A stretch of 64,000 bases of DNA from Corynebacterium hansenii (GCF_030408795.1 NZ_CP047211.1:496001-560000), one strand, 5' to 3'; numbered from the stretch's first letter, positions 47,504 to 57,039 are shown. The notes: generated by a model not told the origin, from the sequence alone. Made by a program: numbers and translations.

Positions 47504-48529
47504 GTGGCAACATCGACGCGCCCCAATCCGAAGAAGACCGATCGCTACGGCATCGAGCGAGTCACGGAAGACGATCCCGGGTTCGTCGACAAGATGCGCA
47601 TGAAGCACGAGTGGTTCGACCATGTCATGCGCATGCAGGAGCGCTACTCGCAGGAGGGCGGCAACCACTTCGCCGCCGGCGTCACGTACTTCTCCGTGCT
47701 GTCGGTCTTCCCGCTGCTGATGCTCGCGTTCGCCATCATCGGCTTCGTGCTGCGCGGCAACGACGAGCTGATGCGGACGATCGAGAACGCCATCACCGAG
47801 AACCTCGACGGCCAGATGGGCGAGACGGTGTCGTCGATCATCGACAGCGCGGTCGGCCAGGCCGGCGGCGTGTTCACCGTCGGTTTCGTCACCGCCCTGT
47901 GGTCGGGCCTGAGCTGGATGGGCAACCTGCGCATGGGCGTCACGGCGCTGTGGAAGCGCCCGATCCTCGCCGAGAACTTCATCCTGGGCAAGCTGCGCGA
48001 CCTGCTGCGCCTGCTGGGCATGATGCTCATGATTGCCCTCACCTTCGCGGTCACCGCGATCGGTTCCTCCGGGCTGACGTCCTCGCTGGTGGAGAAGGTC
48101 GGGCTCGACGGCATCCCCGGCATCGGCATCTTCACCGCCGTCGTCGCGATCGTGCTGGGCCTGATCGCCAACTGGATCCTGTTCTTCTGGATGCTCGCCT
48201 CGCTGCCGCGCGGCAAGGTCCCCATGAAGCCGGCCGCCCAGGGCGCGGTCATCGGCGCCATCGGCCTCGAGGTGGTCAAGCAGCTGGGTTCGCTGTTCTT
48301 CTCCAACGCGCTGTCCAACCCCGCCGGCGCCGTCTTCGGCCCGATCATCGGCCTGATGGTCGTGTTCTACCTGATCTGGCGCATCACCATGTACGCCTCG
48401 GCGTGGACCGCCACCACGGAGGAGGCGCTGGCGATGGAGGAACCGGACGCCCCGCCGCCGGCGGTCATCAACATCCGCCCGGAGGCCGCCCGCGAGCCGC
48501 GCAGCCTCGCGCGGCTCATGCGGATGTAG
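47504..48529 (+). CDS. YihY/BrkB-family inner membrane protein
   Basis: 341 aa with about six hydrophobic segments. Signature regions are GGNHFAAGVTYFSVLSVFPL, a GLSWMGNLRMGVTALW block, and GAVFGPIIGLMVVFYLIWRI. Formerly called ribonuclease BN, this family has no proven nuclease activity and its transport role is unresolved. The GTG start follows a GCAGG-type sequence. The position behind trpS is conserved in actinobacteria. Confidence 0.88.
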   Translation: MATSTRPNPKKTDRYGIERVTEDDPGFVDKMRMKHEWFDHVMRMQERYSQEGGNHFAAGVTYFSVLSVFPLLMLAFAIIGFVLRGNDELMRTIENAITENLDGQMGETVSSIIDSAVGQAGGVFTVGFVTALWSGLSWMGNLRMGVTALWKRPILAENFILGKLRDLLRLLGMMLMIALTFAVTAIGSSGLTSSLVEKVGLDGIPGIGIFTAVVAIVLGLIANWILFFWMLASLPRGKVPMKPAAQGAVIGAIGLEVVKQLGSLFFSNALSNPAGAVFGPIIGLMVVFYLIWRITMYASAWTATTEEALAMEEPDAPPPAVINIRPEAAREPRSLARLMRM

Positions 48530-48571
48530 CTCGATCGGATGTAGCCCGGGCGGCTCCCGCCCCCGTCCCGG

Positions 48572-49888
48572 TCACGTCCGCCGTCGCGCCACCCGGGCGC
48601 CGATCAGGATGAGCAGCACTCCCGCCAGGCCCGCCCCCGCCGCGATGACGCGAGGGGACGGGCCTTCCGCGTCGTCGTCGCCGGTGGCGCCCAGGACCTC
48701 GTTTTCCATGTCCTCCGGGCCGAGCTCGTTCGCGCCCTCGCCCGCGGCGGGAATCCCGAGGTCGCCGACCCCGGTGCCGGGCTTCGTCGCAAAGCCCGCT
48801 TCCAGCAGGGCCGCGGACTGCTGCCAGGCGCGGTGGCCCTCCTCGACCGTCGTGTCCAGGATGACGGTGCCCAGGCTGCGGCCGCCGCGCGCCGCGAAGC
48901 CGACGAAGGTGTGGCGCGAATCGTCGGTGAAGCCGGTCTTGCCGCCCAGCGCGCCCTCGAAACCGGAGGCGAGCAGCTGGTTGTCGTTGGACATGGTGAA
49001 GCCCTCGATCTCGGCTTCCTCGTCGCCCGGCATCTCGGTCATGGGGGTGCCGCTGAGTTTCTTGTACTTCGGGTCGTTGAACGCGGCCCGGTAGAACAGC
49101 GCCATGTCGAAGGCGGAGGTCATCTGGCCGGGGCCGTCGAGCCCGGTGAAATCGGCGATGCGCGTGTCCGACGCCCCGAGTTCGCGGGCCTTGCGGTTGA
49201 CCTTGCGCAGCGTCTCCTCGCGGCCGCCGAGCGCCCCGGATAGCGCGGATGCGGCGTCGTTGCCGGAGCTCATCAGCAGCCCCAGCAGGAGCTTTTCGAC
49301 GTCGTATTCGACGCCCTCCAGGATTCCCGCGCGCGAGCCCTCGATGGCCGCGTCCTCGTACCGGGCCGTGATCTTGCGGTCCATGGGCAGTTCGTCGAGG
49401 GCGACGAGCGCGAGCAGCACCTTCGCGATGGAGGCCGGCCGGTAGCGGCCGTGCGGGTCTTTCGCGGCGATGACGTCGCCGGTGCCGGAGTCGAAGACGA
49501 TCCACGACGACGCCGCGACCTCGTCGGGCACCCGGAAACCGCCCGAGGCGACGACGTCGCACTCGCCCATGCGGGGGCCGCCGGCGGGAGTGGCCGGAAC
49601 CGGCAGGGGATCCGGCGACGGGGACCCCGGCGCGGGAACCTCGGAGGTGTCCACCGGCGGCGGGGGAGCGGCCTTGAATTGGCAGTTAGCCGTGTGTCGG
49701 CGGCCCGGCACCGGCCCCGGGGATTCCTCTTCGCCGGAGGACGTCGGAGACGCCGCCACGGCCGGTTCGGGGGTCGGATCGGCGGGGACGGCCTGCGCGG
49801 CCGCGCCCGGAGCCATCGGGGCGGCGGTCAGGGCGAGTGCCGCGGCGACCGCCAGTGCGGCGGCGCGTTTCGAAGTCGTGGTCTCCAC
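48572..49888 (-). CDS. D-alanyl-D-alanine carboxypeptidase (PBP5/6-like)
   Basis: 438 aa. Signal peptide (LAVAAALALTAAPMAPGAAA), then a low-complexity Pro/Glu/Ser linker to ~115. The serine peptidase S11 domain has SxxK in RPASIAKVLLALV, SxN in MSSGNDAASALSG and KTG in GGKTGFTDDSRH. The C-terminus has a membrane anchor (GAGLAGVLLILIGARVARRR). It removes the terminal D-Ala of peptidoglycan stems, controlling cross-linking. The GTG start lies 8 bases after TAGCGT on the minus strand, so it is probably leaderless. Confidence 0.93.
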   Translation of the reverse strand: METTTSKRAAALAVAAALALTAAPMAPGAAAQAVPADPTPEPAVAASPTSSGEEESPGPVPGRRHTANCQFKAAPPPPVDTSEVPAPGSPSPDPLPVPATPAGGPRMGECDVVASGGFRVPDEVAASSWIVFDSGTGDVIAAKDPHGRYRPASIAKVLLALVALDELPMDRKITARYEDAAIEGSRAGILEGVEYDVEKLLLGLLMSSGNDAASALSGALGGREETLRKVNRKARELGASDTRIADFTGLDGPGQMTSAFDMALFYRAAFNDPKYKKLSGTPMTEMPGDEEAEIEGFTMSNDNQLLASGFEGALGGKTGFTDDSRHTFVGFAARGGRSLGTVILDTTVEEGHRAWQQSAALLEAGFATKPGTGVGDLGIPAAGEGANELGPEDMENEVLGATGDDDAEGPSPRVIAAGAGLAGVLLILIGARVARRRT

Positions 49889-49944
49889 GGACGATCACGC
49901 TAGTCGTTCGGCGGCCCGCGCATGGCGTCGGGTTATGGGCGAAC

Positions 49945-50009
49945 GGGAATAGCCAATGGGAATGGCCAATGGGAATGGTCAACGGGAATGGCCGACGGGA
50001 ATGGAAGAG
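49945..50009 (+). repeat. 13-bp minisatellite, five copies
   Basis: Unit GGGAATGGCCAAT, five consecutive near-identical copies with 1-3 changes each. It lies between the divergent carboxypeptidase and adenosine deaminase-like genes, ending 15 bases before the TACGCT box of the latter. Confidence 0.9.
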
Positions 50010-50038
50010 GGCGGTGATCTGTAATACGCTGACACGCC

Positions 50039-51217
50039 ATGCACAACTCATCCGAGATGGGCCCCGACCCCCGGCGGGTCGAGGCGAGTGTCGTCGCAGA
50101 TCTGCCGAAGGTCGTCCTCCACGATCACCTCACCGGCGGGATGCGCCCCACCACGCTCGTGGAGCTGGCGGCGCAGGCGGGGTACGGGGGACTGCCCTCG
50201 GATGAGCCCGAGGAGGTCGCCCGCTGGTTCGTGGAGGCCGGCAACGCGGGCAACTTTTCCGCCCACCGCGAGGCGTTCGCCCACACGACCGCCGTCACCC
50301 AGACCGCCGACGCGCTGACCCGCGTCGCCCGGGAGGCCGTCGTCGACCTCGCCGGCGACCGCGTCGTCTACGCGGAGCTGCGCATCGCCCCCGAACTGCA
50401 CGTCGAGGGCGGCCTGTCCATGCAGGACGTCGTCGACGCCGTCGTCGAGGGCCTGCGCCAGGGCGAGCGGGCCGCGGCCGAAGCCGGCCACGAGATCACC
50501 GCGCGGCTGATCCTCTCCGCGATGCGCGACCGCGACCGTTCGGCGGAGGTCGCCCGCCTGCTCGTGGACAATCTGCCCGACAACGCCGACCACGACTACG
50601 TGGTGGCCTTCGACCTCGCCGGCCCGGAGGAGGGCAACTCCCCGGACAAGCACTCCGAGGCGTTCGCGCTGCTCCGCGACCATCTGGCCCCGGTGACCAT
50701 CCACGCGGGCGAGGGCGCGGGCCTGGAGTCCGTGCGCGCCGCGGTCGTCGCCGGCGCCAACCGCATCGGCCACGGGCCCCGCGTCTTCGAGGACCTGACG
50801 TCGAGCATGGACGGCATCGAGCTGCAGCGGCTGTCCGGCCACATCCGCGACCGGTGCATCCCCCTGGAACTGTGCCCGTCGTCCAACGTGCAGACGGGCA
50901 TCGTCGACGCCATCGCGGATCACCCGTTCCCGCTTCTCGACGACCTCGGGTTCACCTGCACCGTCAACACCGGCAGCCGCCTGCTCGGCGGCACGACGAT
51001 GACGCGCGAGATGATGATCCTCGTCGACGTCTTCGACTACGGGTACACCGAGCTGTTCCAGCTGACGTGCAACGCCATCGAGAGCGCCTTCGCCGATCTG
51101 CCGACCCGCGAGCGCATCCTGGACACCCTCATCTACCCGCCGTACCTGGAGCTCACCGACCAGGACGGCGACGGCGAGATCGACCCGTGCGAGGAAGAGG
51201 AGCCGACGATCGGCTAG
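50039..51217 (+). CDS. add: Adenosine deaminase-family protein with altered metal-site Asp
   Basis: 392 aa. Aligns with actinobacterial adenosine deaminase: VLHDHLTGGMRP (two zinc His), IHAGEGAG (His and catalytic Glu), RIGHGPR (His), ELCPSSNVQTG. The block normally written VNTDN, whose Asp binds zinc and activates water, reads VNTGSRLLGG here, so residue 312 is Gly and 313 Ser. Activity is therefore doubtful or uses another residue. The C-terminus has an acidic tail (DQDGDGEIDPCEEEEP) not usual for the family. TACGCT ends 8 bases before the ATG. Neighbourhood near a D,D-carboxypeptidase and upp recalls mycobacteria. Confidence 0.85.
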   Translation: MHNSSEMGPDPRRVEASVVADLPKVVLHDHLTGGMRPTTLVELAAQAGYGGLPSDEPEEVARWFVEAGNAGNFSAHREAFAHTTAVTQTADALTRVAREAVVDLAGDRVVYAELRIAPELHVEGGLSMQDVVDAVVEGLRQGERAAAEAGHEITARLILSAMRDRDRSAEVARLLVDNLPDNADHDYVVAFDLAGPEEGNSPDKHSEAFALLRDHLAPVTIHAGEGAGLESVRAAVVAGANRIGHGPRVFEDLTSSMDGIELQRLSGHIRDRCIPLELCPSSNVQTGIVDAIADHPFPLLDDLGFTCTVNTGSRLLGGTTMTREMMILVDVFDYGYTELFQLTCNAIESAFADLPTRERILDTLIYPPYLELTDQDGDGEIDPCEEEEPTIG

Positions 51218-51599
51218 CCCCCGCATTGCCCACGTGGCCGGCCCACCGCCACCGCCCCGCCGTCGACCCGGTTGGTGCACCGCCCGGCCGGATCCAAGGC
51301 CGGCCCATCGCCCCCGCACGCAAACCCACCCCGAATGCGCAGACCCACCCGTTACAGCGGGTGGGTCTGCGCATTCGGGGTGGGTTTGCCGTGGAGGTTG
51401 CGCAGGCCAGACCCAATTCGGGGTGGGTTGGCCGGTGCGTTCCCGGAGGTTGCGGTGCCCGGGCCCGATTCGGGGTGGGTTTAGCCACGAAGGTGCGGGG
51501 GCCGTGTGCTGCGCCGGACATGGAGAAGCCCCGGTGGGCGGCGTCCGCAATCCACCGGGGCATGGCAGCCGGCTCGCGCTTCCTCGGCCGACTCCGGAA
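51218..51599. repeat. REP-like repeat locus B
   Basis: A perfect inverted repeat with 32-bp arms (51320-51351, 51358-51389) and a TTACAG loop. Two partial copies of its ATTCGGGGTGGGTT end follow at about 51416 and 51467. No gene is supported here. It may also terminate transcription from the convergent genes. Confidence 0.85.
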
Positions 51600-52859
51600 C
51601 TACAGCTTCGTCGTGAAGCGCGCGGTCAGGCCCTTCTCCAGGCGGGCCCAGCCGTCGGCCTCGTCGTCGTACGGAGGCACCGGCTCGGACTGCTCGCCGG
51701 TGTCGAGCAGGTAGTTCAGCAGCCACTGGAGCTGCTGGTTGCCGGCCAGGACCTCGTTGACGGCGTCGTCGCCCGCCCAGTCGGCGGAGTCGGCGAGCAG
51801 CTCGTAGGCGCGGCCCAGCTGATCCGGGTCGACGCTGGCCGGGCCGGCCTTGATGTCCTCCACCAGGCCGGTGAACGAGTACTCGTTGTCCGGGTGGACG
51901 GTGGCCTCCAGTTCGCCGGCGTTGGCGGCGGTCATGACCTCATCCCAGGTGCTCATGGCGGCGAGGTCGTGCTCGTCGTTCTCAAGCAGCCAGCGGACCA
52001 TGGTGCGGGGCTGCGGGAACGTGTTGATCGAACCGTGGCGGCCCAGGAACACCGGATTGCCGTCGAGGTAGCAGCGCAGGGTGTACAGGGTGCGGCCGCC
52101 GATGGCGATGCGCACCGGGTCGATGCCGGCCCGCGCCCACACGGTCGAGTCGTACGGGTCGGCCTCCTCCGCGGCGGCGGCCGCGGCGGCCTTCTCCTTC
52201 GCCCGGGCCTCCATCGCCTCGGCGCGGCGGGCCTCCACCGTCTTCTCGGCTTCCTCGAGTTCGGCCTCCGCTTCCTTCACCGCGTCCGCGTCGACGCCGC
52301 CGACCGCCTTGAGGCCCTCCTTGAACAGTTTATCGAGGTCGTCGATGCAGTTGTCCCAGTTGAGCAGGATGACGCGGCCGACGGCGGACCACTGGGCGGC
52401 GCCCGCGCCGTGGAAGTGGTCGGCGCCGTTGGCCGTCGCGGCGAGGATGGAGTTGGACGCGAACATGCGGTTGATCGGCGTGATGTCGGCGATCGCGCCG
52501 ATCGACCTGGTGATGCCGAACGCCCGGTCCACGGTGGAGACGCGGTCGTAATCGGCCTTGCCCGCCAGCACATCCGGCAGCCCGACGAGGTCGTGGCGGT
52601 CGCGCGGCTCGGCGATGACCGAGGAGGGCAGTTCCCGCTCGAACCGGCGCCACGACGGGTGCGACGTCATGTCGTGCGAGGCGCCGGAGCGGAGGAACGC
52701 CAGAAGCTCGGCCCGGGAGGCGAACATCAGCACGTCGTCGCCGTCGCCCATAAGGGCCTGCCATTCGGCGTTGCCCTCCCGCCAGCTCGGCGCCCACAGC
52801 GTGTACGCCGTGCCCTCGGTCAGCTCCAGCTCAATCGCGACGATGCCCTGCCTGGCCAT
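51600..52859 (-). CDS. Conserved corynebacterial protein of unknown function with coiled-coil insert
   Basis: 419 aa, no signal peptide or membrane segment. N-terminal part MARQGIVAIELELTEGTAYT with PSWREGNAEWQ. A highly charged Ala/Glu helix (AVKEAEAELEEAEKTVEARR to AAAAAAEEAD, ~residues 195-240) is predicted to form a coiled coil. The C-terminal half (VRIAIGGRTLYTLRCYLDGN, FLGRHGSINTFPQPRTMVRW) is conserved-looking. Relatives have been labelled as primosomal in some annotations, but I see no motif that supports it. The ATG follows AGGA by 8 bases. Confidence 0.7.
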   Translation of the reverse strand: MARQGIVAIELELTEGTAYTLWAPSWREGNAEWQALMGDGDDVLMFASRAELLAFLRSGASHDMTSHPSWRRFERELPSSVIAEPRDRHDLVGLPDVLAGKADYDRVSTVDRAFGITRSIGAIADITPINRMFASNSILAATANGADHFHGAGAAQWSAVGRVILLNWDNCIDDLDKLFKEGLKAVGGVDADAVKEAEAELEEAEKTVEARRAEAMEARAKEKAAAAAAAEEADPYDSTVWARAGIDPVRIAIGGRTLYTLRCYLDGNPVFLGRHGSINTFPQPRTMVRWLLENDEHDLAAMSTWDEVMTAANAGELEATVHPDNEYSFTGLVEDIKAGPASVDPDQLGRAYELLADSADWAGDDAVNEVLAGNQQLQWLLNYLLDTGEQSEPVPPYDDEADGWARLEKGLTARFTTKL

Positions 52860-52945
52860 GGTTCGTCCTAACGTCAATTCATCGGTGTTCGGTGCACCCG
52901 GAAGGATACCCGGACGTGCCCGCCGGGATGCCACGGCACGACGGA

Positions 52946-53863
52946 TCAGCCGGTCGGCCGCCAGAAGCCCCGGAAGCCCATGTTCATGTTGTTGGTGCGG
53001 ATGGGATTGACCTGCACGGGATCGCCGGCTTCCACCATCTGCCCGTCGCCGATGACCATGGCCACGTGGCCGTCCCAGACCACGAGGTCGCCGGGCAGCA
53101 ACTCGGAGGCGTCGACCTGCCGCCCGACCGCCTGTTCGGCGGCGGTGCGGGGGATTTCGACGCCCGCCTGCCCGTAGGCCCACTGCGTCAGCCCCGAGCA
53201 GTCGAGCCCCACGCCCGGGGTGTTGCCGCCCCACTGGTACGGGGTGCCCAGCGCCGACAGCGCGTGCTCGACCGCCGCCTTCGCCTGGGGCGTCGGCGCG
53301 CCGTCGCCCGCTCCCGCCACCGGCTCCCGCGCCCCTCCCGATGGCACGGCCGCCGGCGCCGGGGCATCGGGGATGTCCACGTCGGCTCCGGCGATGGATT
53401 CCAGCGTCGACGTGGGGTCGGAGAGTTCGGAGTCGAGCCGCGTCATCCGACCGCCGGCGTCGGCGAGCGCGTCGACGGCGTGGCCCTGCATGCCCGTCAG
53501 CGCCAGCAGGGGACCGGCCGGTCCCGCCCCCGCCGCGCCCGTTGCGGCGCCGGCGCATTTGAGCAGGAACTCCGCGGCTATCGTCGCCATGTCCGCCGCC
53601 GCGGCCGCGATGAACCCCAGCCCTTCGCCGGCTGCGCCGTCGATGCCGGCGGCGTGCCCGTCGAGGATCCCGGCCCCCGTGGCGGCGCGGCGCAGGCTGT
53701 CCGCCGCCGCTGCGCCGCCCTCGCCGGACCAGTTCCCGGCCACGGAATCGGCCACGCTCCACCAGTCGTCGACGAGCGTGGGCGCCGCTGCCGCCGCGGG
53801 CGCCGCAACGGCCGGCACCGCGGCGGCGAGCAACCGCGGGACGTCCTGCATCGGCGAGATCAT
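52946..53863 (-). CDS. WXG-like/NlpC-P60 fusion protein
   Basis: 305 aa. The first ~140 residues are an Ala-rich helical region with a WSG element ([17 protein letters not shown]) reminiscent of the WXG100 helical hairpin. A linker rich in Pro/Ala/Gly leads to a C-terminal NlpC/P60 domain: catalytic Cys in [14 protein letters not shown], His in [12 protein letters not shown], and a third polar position in the MVEAGDPV region. Such enzymes cut peptidoglycan peptides. No Sec signal is visible, which with the WXG feature suggests type VII export (inference). The ATG overlaps the preceding gene's stop (ATGA). Confidence 0.8.
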   Translation of the reverse strand: MISPMQDVPRLLAAAVPAVAAPAAAAAPTLVDDWWSVADSVAGNWSGEGGAAAADSLRRAATGAGILDGHAAGIDGAAGEGLGFIAAAAADMATIAAEFLLKCAGAATGAAGAGPAGPLLALTGMQGHAVDALADAGGRMTRLDSELSDPTSTLESIAGADVDIPDAPAPAAVPSGGAREPVAGAGDGAPTPQAKAAVEHALSALGTPYQWGGNTPGVGLDCSGLTQWAYGQAGVEIPRTAAEQAVGRQVDASELLPGDLVVWDGHVAMVIGDGQMVEAGDPVQVNPIRTNNMNMGFRGFWRPTG

Positions 53864-54210
53864 GCCCGCACCTCCCCATCGCGGTCGAACCCATCGCGGT
53901 CGAAGCGCGCGGACGACGACGTTTCGGCGTCGGCGACCTCCCCGGCGAACCTGTCGAGGGCGCCGGCCGCGCCGCCCGCGTACCGCCCGAGAGCCGCGAC
54001 CCGGCCCTCCTGCTCGGTCAACGCCGCCGACAGCGCCGCCAGGAAGCGCCCGATTCCCGAATCCGGGGCGGAGGCGGGGACGCGGGCGTCGGCAAGCGAA
54101 GGCGCCGCGGCGGGCACGAGCCCGCGCAACATGGCCGCGGACTCGGCGAGCGCCGCGGGATCCGCGGCCAGGTGCGCGGCGGGAGGTGGACTGATCGGCG
54201 GATGGGGCAT
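53860..54210 (-). CDS. Small helical protein, probable partner of the WXG-NlpC protein
   Basis: 116 aa, Ala-rich and mainly helical. N-terminus [20 protein letters not shown], then [12 protein letters not shown] and [40 protein letters not shown], ending with charged [14 protein letters not shown]. Size, heptad-like pattern and translational coupling to the next gene suggest an Esx-like or chaperone-like partner. No W-x-G motif is seen. GAGGAG lies 5 bases before the ATG. Confidence 0.6.
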   Translation of the reverse strand: MPHPPISPPPAAHLAADPAALAESAAMLRGLVPAAAPSLADARVPASAPDSGIGRFLAALSAALTEQEGRVAALGRYAGGAAGALDRFAGEVADAETSSSARFDRDGFDRDGEVRA

Positions 54211-54327
54211 GGTGCTCCTCGGGTCGGGTGTTCGTGTCGCCCCTTTAGACGCGCCCCGGCGCCGATCGGTTCCATCCGATTTTCGCGCGCCCCCGCCCGC
54301 CGCCCCCGTCGTTGTATTTTGGGAGCC

Positions 54328-54963
54328 ATGGACATCACCGTCGTGGATCATCCGCTCGCCGCGTCGCGCCTCACCATCATGCGCGACGCCCGCACCGACA
54401 ATTCGGGTTTCCGGGCCGCGCTCGCCGACCTCGGCGCGATGCTCATCTACGAGGCCAGCCGCGGCCTCGACGTCGAGGACTTCGACGTGGAGACGCCGGT
54501 GACCACCGCCCGCGGCCACCGCCTGAGCAAGCCGCCGATCATCGTCCCGGTGATCCGCGCCGGGCTGGGCATGATCGACCCGGCGCTGTCGATGATCCCG
54601 GACGCGCAGGTCGGCTTCATCGGCCTGGCCCGCGACGAGGAAACCCACGAGCCGGTGCCGTACCTGGAGGCCCTGCCCGCGGACCTGGCCGGCCAGCCGG
54701 TGTTCCTGGTCGACCCGATGCTGGCGACGGGCGGTTCGCTGCTGCACGCGCTGCGCCTGCTGGTCGACCGCGGGGCCGACGACATCACGGCGGTGTGCAT
54801 GGTGTCGGCGCAGGCGGGCGTGGATGCGCTGGCGGACTCCGGCATGCCGGTGCGCCTGGTCACCGCGACCATCGACCCGGACCTCAACGAGGACGCCTAC
54901 ATCGTGCCGGGGCTCGGCGACGCGGGGGATCGCCTGTACGGCCCGCGCAACATCGACCTGTAG
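54328..54963 (+). CDS. upp: Uracil phosphoribosyltransferase
   Basis: 211 aa. Salvages uracil to UMP with PRPP. The PRPP loop is [17 protein letters not shown], the uracil-binding C-terminus is [17 protein letters not shown], and HPL near the N-terminus ([15 protein letters not shown]) matches the family. Length normal. TATTTT ends 7 bases before the ATG (leaderless layout). Divergent from the helical-protein/NlpC pair. Confidence 0.97.
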   Translation: MDITVVDHPLAASRLTIMRDARTDNSGFRAALADLGAMLIYEASRGLDVEDFDVETPVTTARGHRLSKPPIIVPVIRAGLGMIDPALSMIPDAQVGFIGLARDEETHEPVPYLEALPADLAGQPVFLVDPMLATGGSLLHALRLLVDRGADDITAVCMVSAQAGVDALADSGMPVRLVTATIDPDLNEDAYIVPGLGDAGDRLYGPRNIDL

Positions 54964-54991
54964 GCCGCCCGCGCCCCGGCCCGGGGCCCGC

Positions 54992-55597
54992 TCAGGCGCG
55001 GCCCCACACGGTGGCGTCCTGCTTCTTGCGCACGACGTTGTTTTCGGTGATGAGCAGCCCCTCCGGGCTCATCTGGTACTTCCACGCGCCGTTGCGGGCG
55101 ACGATGCGGTCGCCTTCGTCGACGATGATCGGCGCCTCGAGGGAGCCCATGTCGCCGGCGTCGCCGCGGTAGTACTTCGTGCCGTCGGGGGACTCGCACG
55201 CCGCGGCGCGGGTGCCGGCGTCGGTGGCGACGACCGCCAGCGCCCGGTCTCCCGCGTGGCAGCGCGCGCGGGGAGCGGTCCAACCGCGGGCGTCGACGTC
55301 GTCGCGGCCGGTGCCCAGGTCGTCGCGCGGCTCGGTGGTCGGCGAGGAGCTGGTGCTCGACGACGTCGACGAACTGGAGGACGACGAGCTCGAGCTCGTC
55401 GAGCTCGACGAAGATGTGCTTTGCGACGTCGCCGACGTGCGCGGTGCAGGGGCCGGCATGTCGGGTTCGTCGTTCCCGGAGGCCAGGTACAGGCCCAGGG
55501 CGACGGCCACGACGAACACCAGCGCCGCGGCCACCACCCCGATGGCGATGGCCAGGGTTTTCGTCGTCGCACTATCGCGATTTCCTTGGGAACTCAT
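54992..55597 (-). CDS. Membrane-anchored protein with Ser-rich linker
   Basis: 201 aa. One N-terminal transmembrane segment (TLAIAIGVVAAALVFVVAVA, LGLYLASG) and then a ~35-residue Ser/Thr linker made of near-pure serine. The linker DNA contains repeated GAGCTC elements. The extracytoplasmic domain (~90-201) has Cys residues (RARCHAG, AAACESPDG) that may form a disulfide, and ends NVVRKKQDATVWGRA. I do not recognise the domain. It is convergent with upp and lies on the opposite strand to the next gene. Confidence 0.7.
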   Translation of the reverse strand: MSSQGNRDSATTKTLAIAIGVVAAALVFVVAVALGLYLASGNDEPDMPAPAPRTSATSQSTSSSSSTSSSSSSSSSSTSSSTSSSPTTEPRDDLGTGRDDVDARGWTAPRARCHAGDRALAVVATDAGTRAAACESPDGTKYYRGDAGDMGSLEAPIIVDEGDRIVARNGAWKYQMSPEGLLITENNVVRKKQDATVWGRA

Positions 55598-55737
55598 GGG
55601 TTCATTGTGGCAGCACCGCGGCCCCGATGTGGATGTTGGGGAGGAAGTCGCAGCTGGGCGGCATTGGCCGTGCCCGCCCGGCCCAATACACGACCGCCCT
55701 CGAGGCCGCGACCCGGGTGCGCCTACACTCGGGAAGC

Positions 55738-56964
55738 GTGATGGAGGACTTCATTCGGGAATGGTGGTCGCGCAACGAGGGCCAGGTGCTCGCCTGGCGC
55801 CGTCATCTGCATGCCCACCCCGAGCTGTCCCACATGGAGCAGGCGACCACGAAGTTCGTCGCCGACAAGCTCCGCGCCGCCGGCCTGGAGCCGGTCATGT
55901 TCCCCAACACCGGCCTGATGGTCGACATCGGCGACGTCGGCGACCACTCCGGCGCCGCCGGCGAGCGAGTCGGGCGCCTGGCGTTCCGCGGCGACATGGA
56001 CGCGCTGCCGATCACCGAGGCCACCGGCCTGTCCTACGCCAGCGTCAACGAGGGCGTCATGCACGCCTGCGGCCATGACTTCCACACCGTGATCACCCTG
56101 GCCACGGCCATCGCCATGGCCGAATACCGGCGCGAGCACCCGCTGCCCGTGCCGCTGCGCTTCATCTTCCAGCCGGCGGAGGAGGTCATGGTCGGCGGCG
56201 CCCCCGACGTCATCGAGTTCGGCGCCCTCGACGGCGTCGAGCGCATCTTCGCGGTGCACTGCGAGCCGAAGCTGCGCGTGGGCCAGGTCGGCGTGCGCGT
56301 CGGCGCGATCACGTCGGCGTCGGACACCCTGGACATCCGGCTGGAGGGCCCGGGCGGGCACACCTCCCGCCCGCACCTGACCGCCGACGTCGTTTACGCC
56401 CTGGGCAAGCTCGTCACCGACCTGCCGGGGCTGCTCAGCCGCCGCGTCGACCCGCGCACCGGCACCGTCCTGGTGTTCGGGTCCGTCAACGCCGGGTACG
56501 CCGCCAACGCCATCCCCGCCGAGGGGCGGCTGCAGGGCACGATCCGCACCGCGGACATCAAGACGTGGCGCGCCATCGACCCGCTGCTGCGCGAGCTGAT
56601 CGCGGAGGTGCTCGCGCCGACCGGCGTGACCCACCGCCTCGACTACGAGCGCGGCGTGCCGCCGGTGCTCAACGACGACTATTGCACCGCGCTGGTCGCC
56701 GAGACCGTCCGCCGCATCGACGAAAACGCCGTCATCGAGGCCCCGCAGTCCTCCGGCGGCGAGGACTTCGGCTGGTACCTCGAGCACGTGCCCGGCACCA
56801 TGGCGCGCCTGGGCTGCTGGTCCGGCCGCGGCGAGAAGCACGACCTGCACCGCGACGACATCGTCGTCGACGAGCGCTGCCTCGGCGTGGGCGTCCGCCT
56901 CTTCGGCGGGATCGTCGCGCGCTACGAGAACGGCGACGCGGACCGCACCGGCGCGCGGCCCTGA
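55738..56964 (+). CDS. M20-family amidohydrolase (N-acyl amino acid/hippurate hydrolase-like)
   Basis: 408 aa. Metal-binding and catalytic motifs are RRHLHAHPELS, FRGDMDALPI, HACGHDFHT, QPAEEVMVGG (catalytic Glu pair), AVHCEPKLRVG and QSSGGEDFGWYLEHVPG. The dimerisation (lid) domain is in the middle (GGHTSRPHLTADVVYALG). It removes acyl groups from amino acids or short amides in the cytosol; specificity is not visible. GTG at 55738 was chosen because TACACT (55724-55729) ends 8 bases upstream; the adjacent ATG at 55741 is nearly equivalent. Mycobacterial amiA/amiB occupy the same neighbourhood near lpdA. Confidence 0.9.
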   Translation: MMEDFIREWWSRNEGQVLAWRRHLHAHPELSHMEQATTKFVADKLRAAGLEPVMFPNTGLMVDIGDVGDHSGAAGERVGRLAFRGDMDALPITEATGLSYASVNEGVMHACGHDFHTVITLATAIAMAEYRREHPLPVPLRFIFQPAEEVMVGGAPDVIEFGALDGVERIFAVHCEPKLRVGQVGVRVGAITSASDTLDIRLEGPGGHTSRPHLTADVVYALGKLVTDLPGLLSRRVDPRTGTVLVFGSVNAGYAANAIPAEGRLQGTIRTADIKTWRAIDPLLRELIAEVLAPTGVTHRLDYERGVPPVLNDDYCTALVAETVRRIDENAVIEAPQSSGGEDFGWYLEHVPGTMARLGCWSGRGEKHDLHRDDIVVDERCLGVGVRLFGGIVARYENGDADRTGARP

Positions 56965-57039
56965 CCTCGACCCGGCCCGGCGGATTCCGGGCGCTCCATT
57001 AGACTGGGGCGAGCATTGCAAGGCGAGCATGGAGGACCC

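Noticed and set aside
49945..50009. CRISPR array
   Set aside because: Contiguous 13-bp repeats without spacers and no cas genes.
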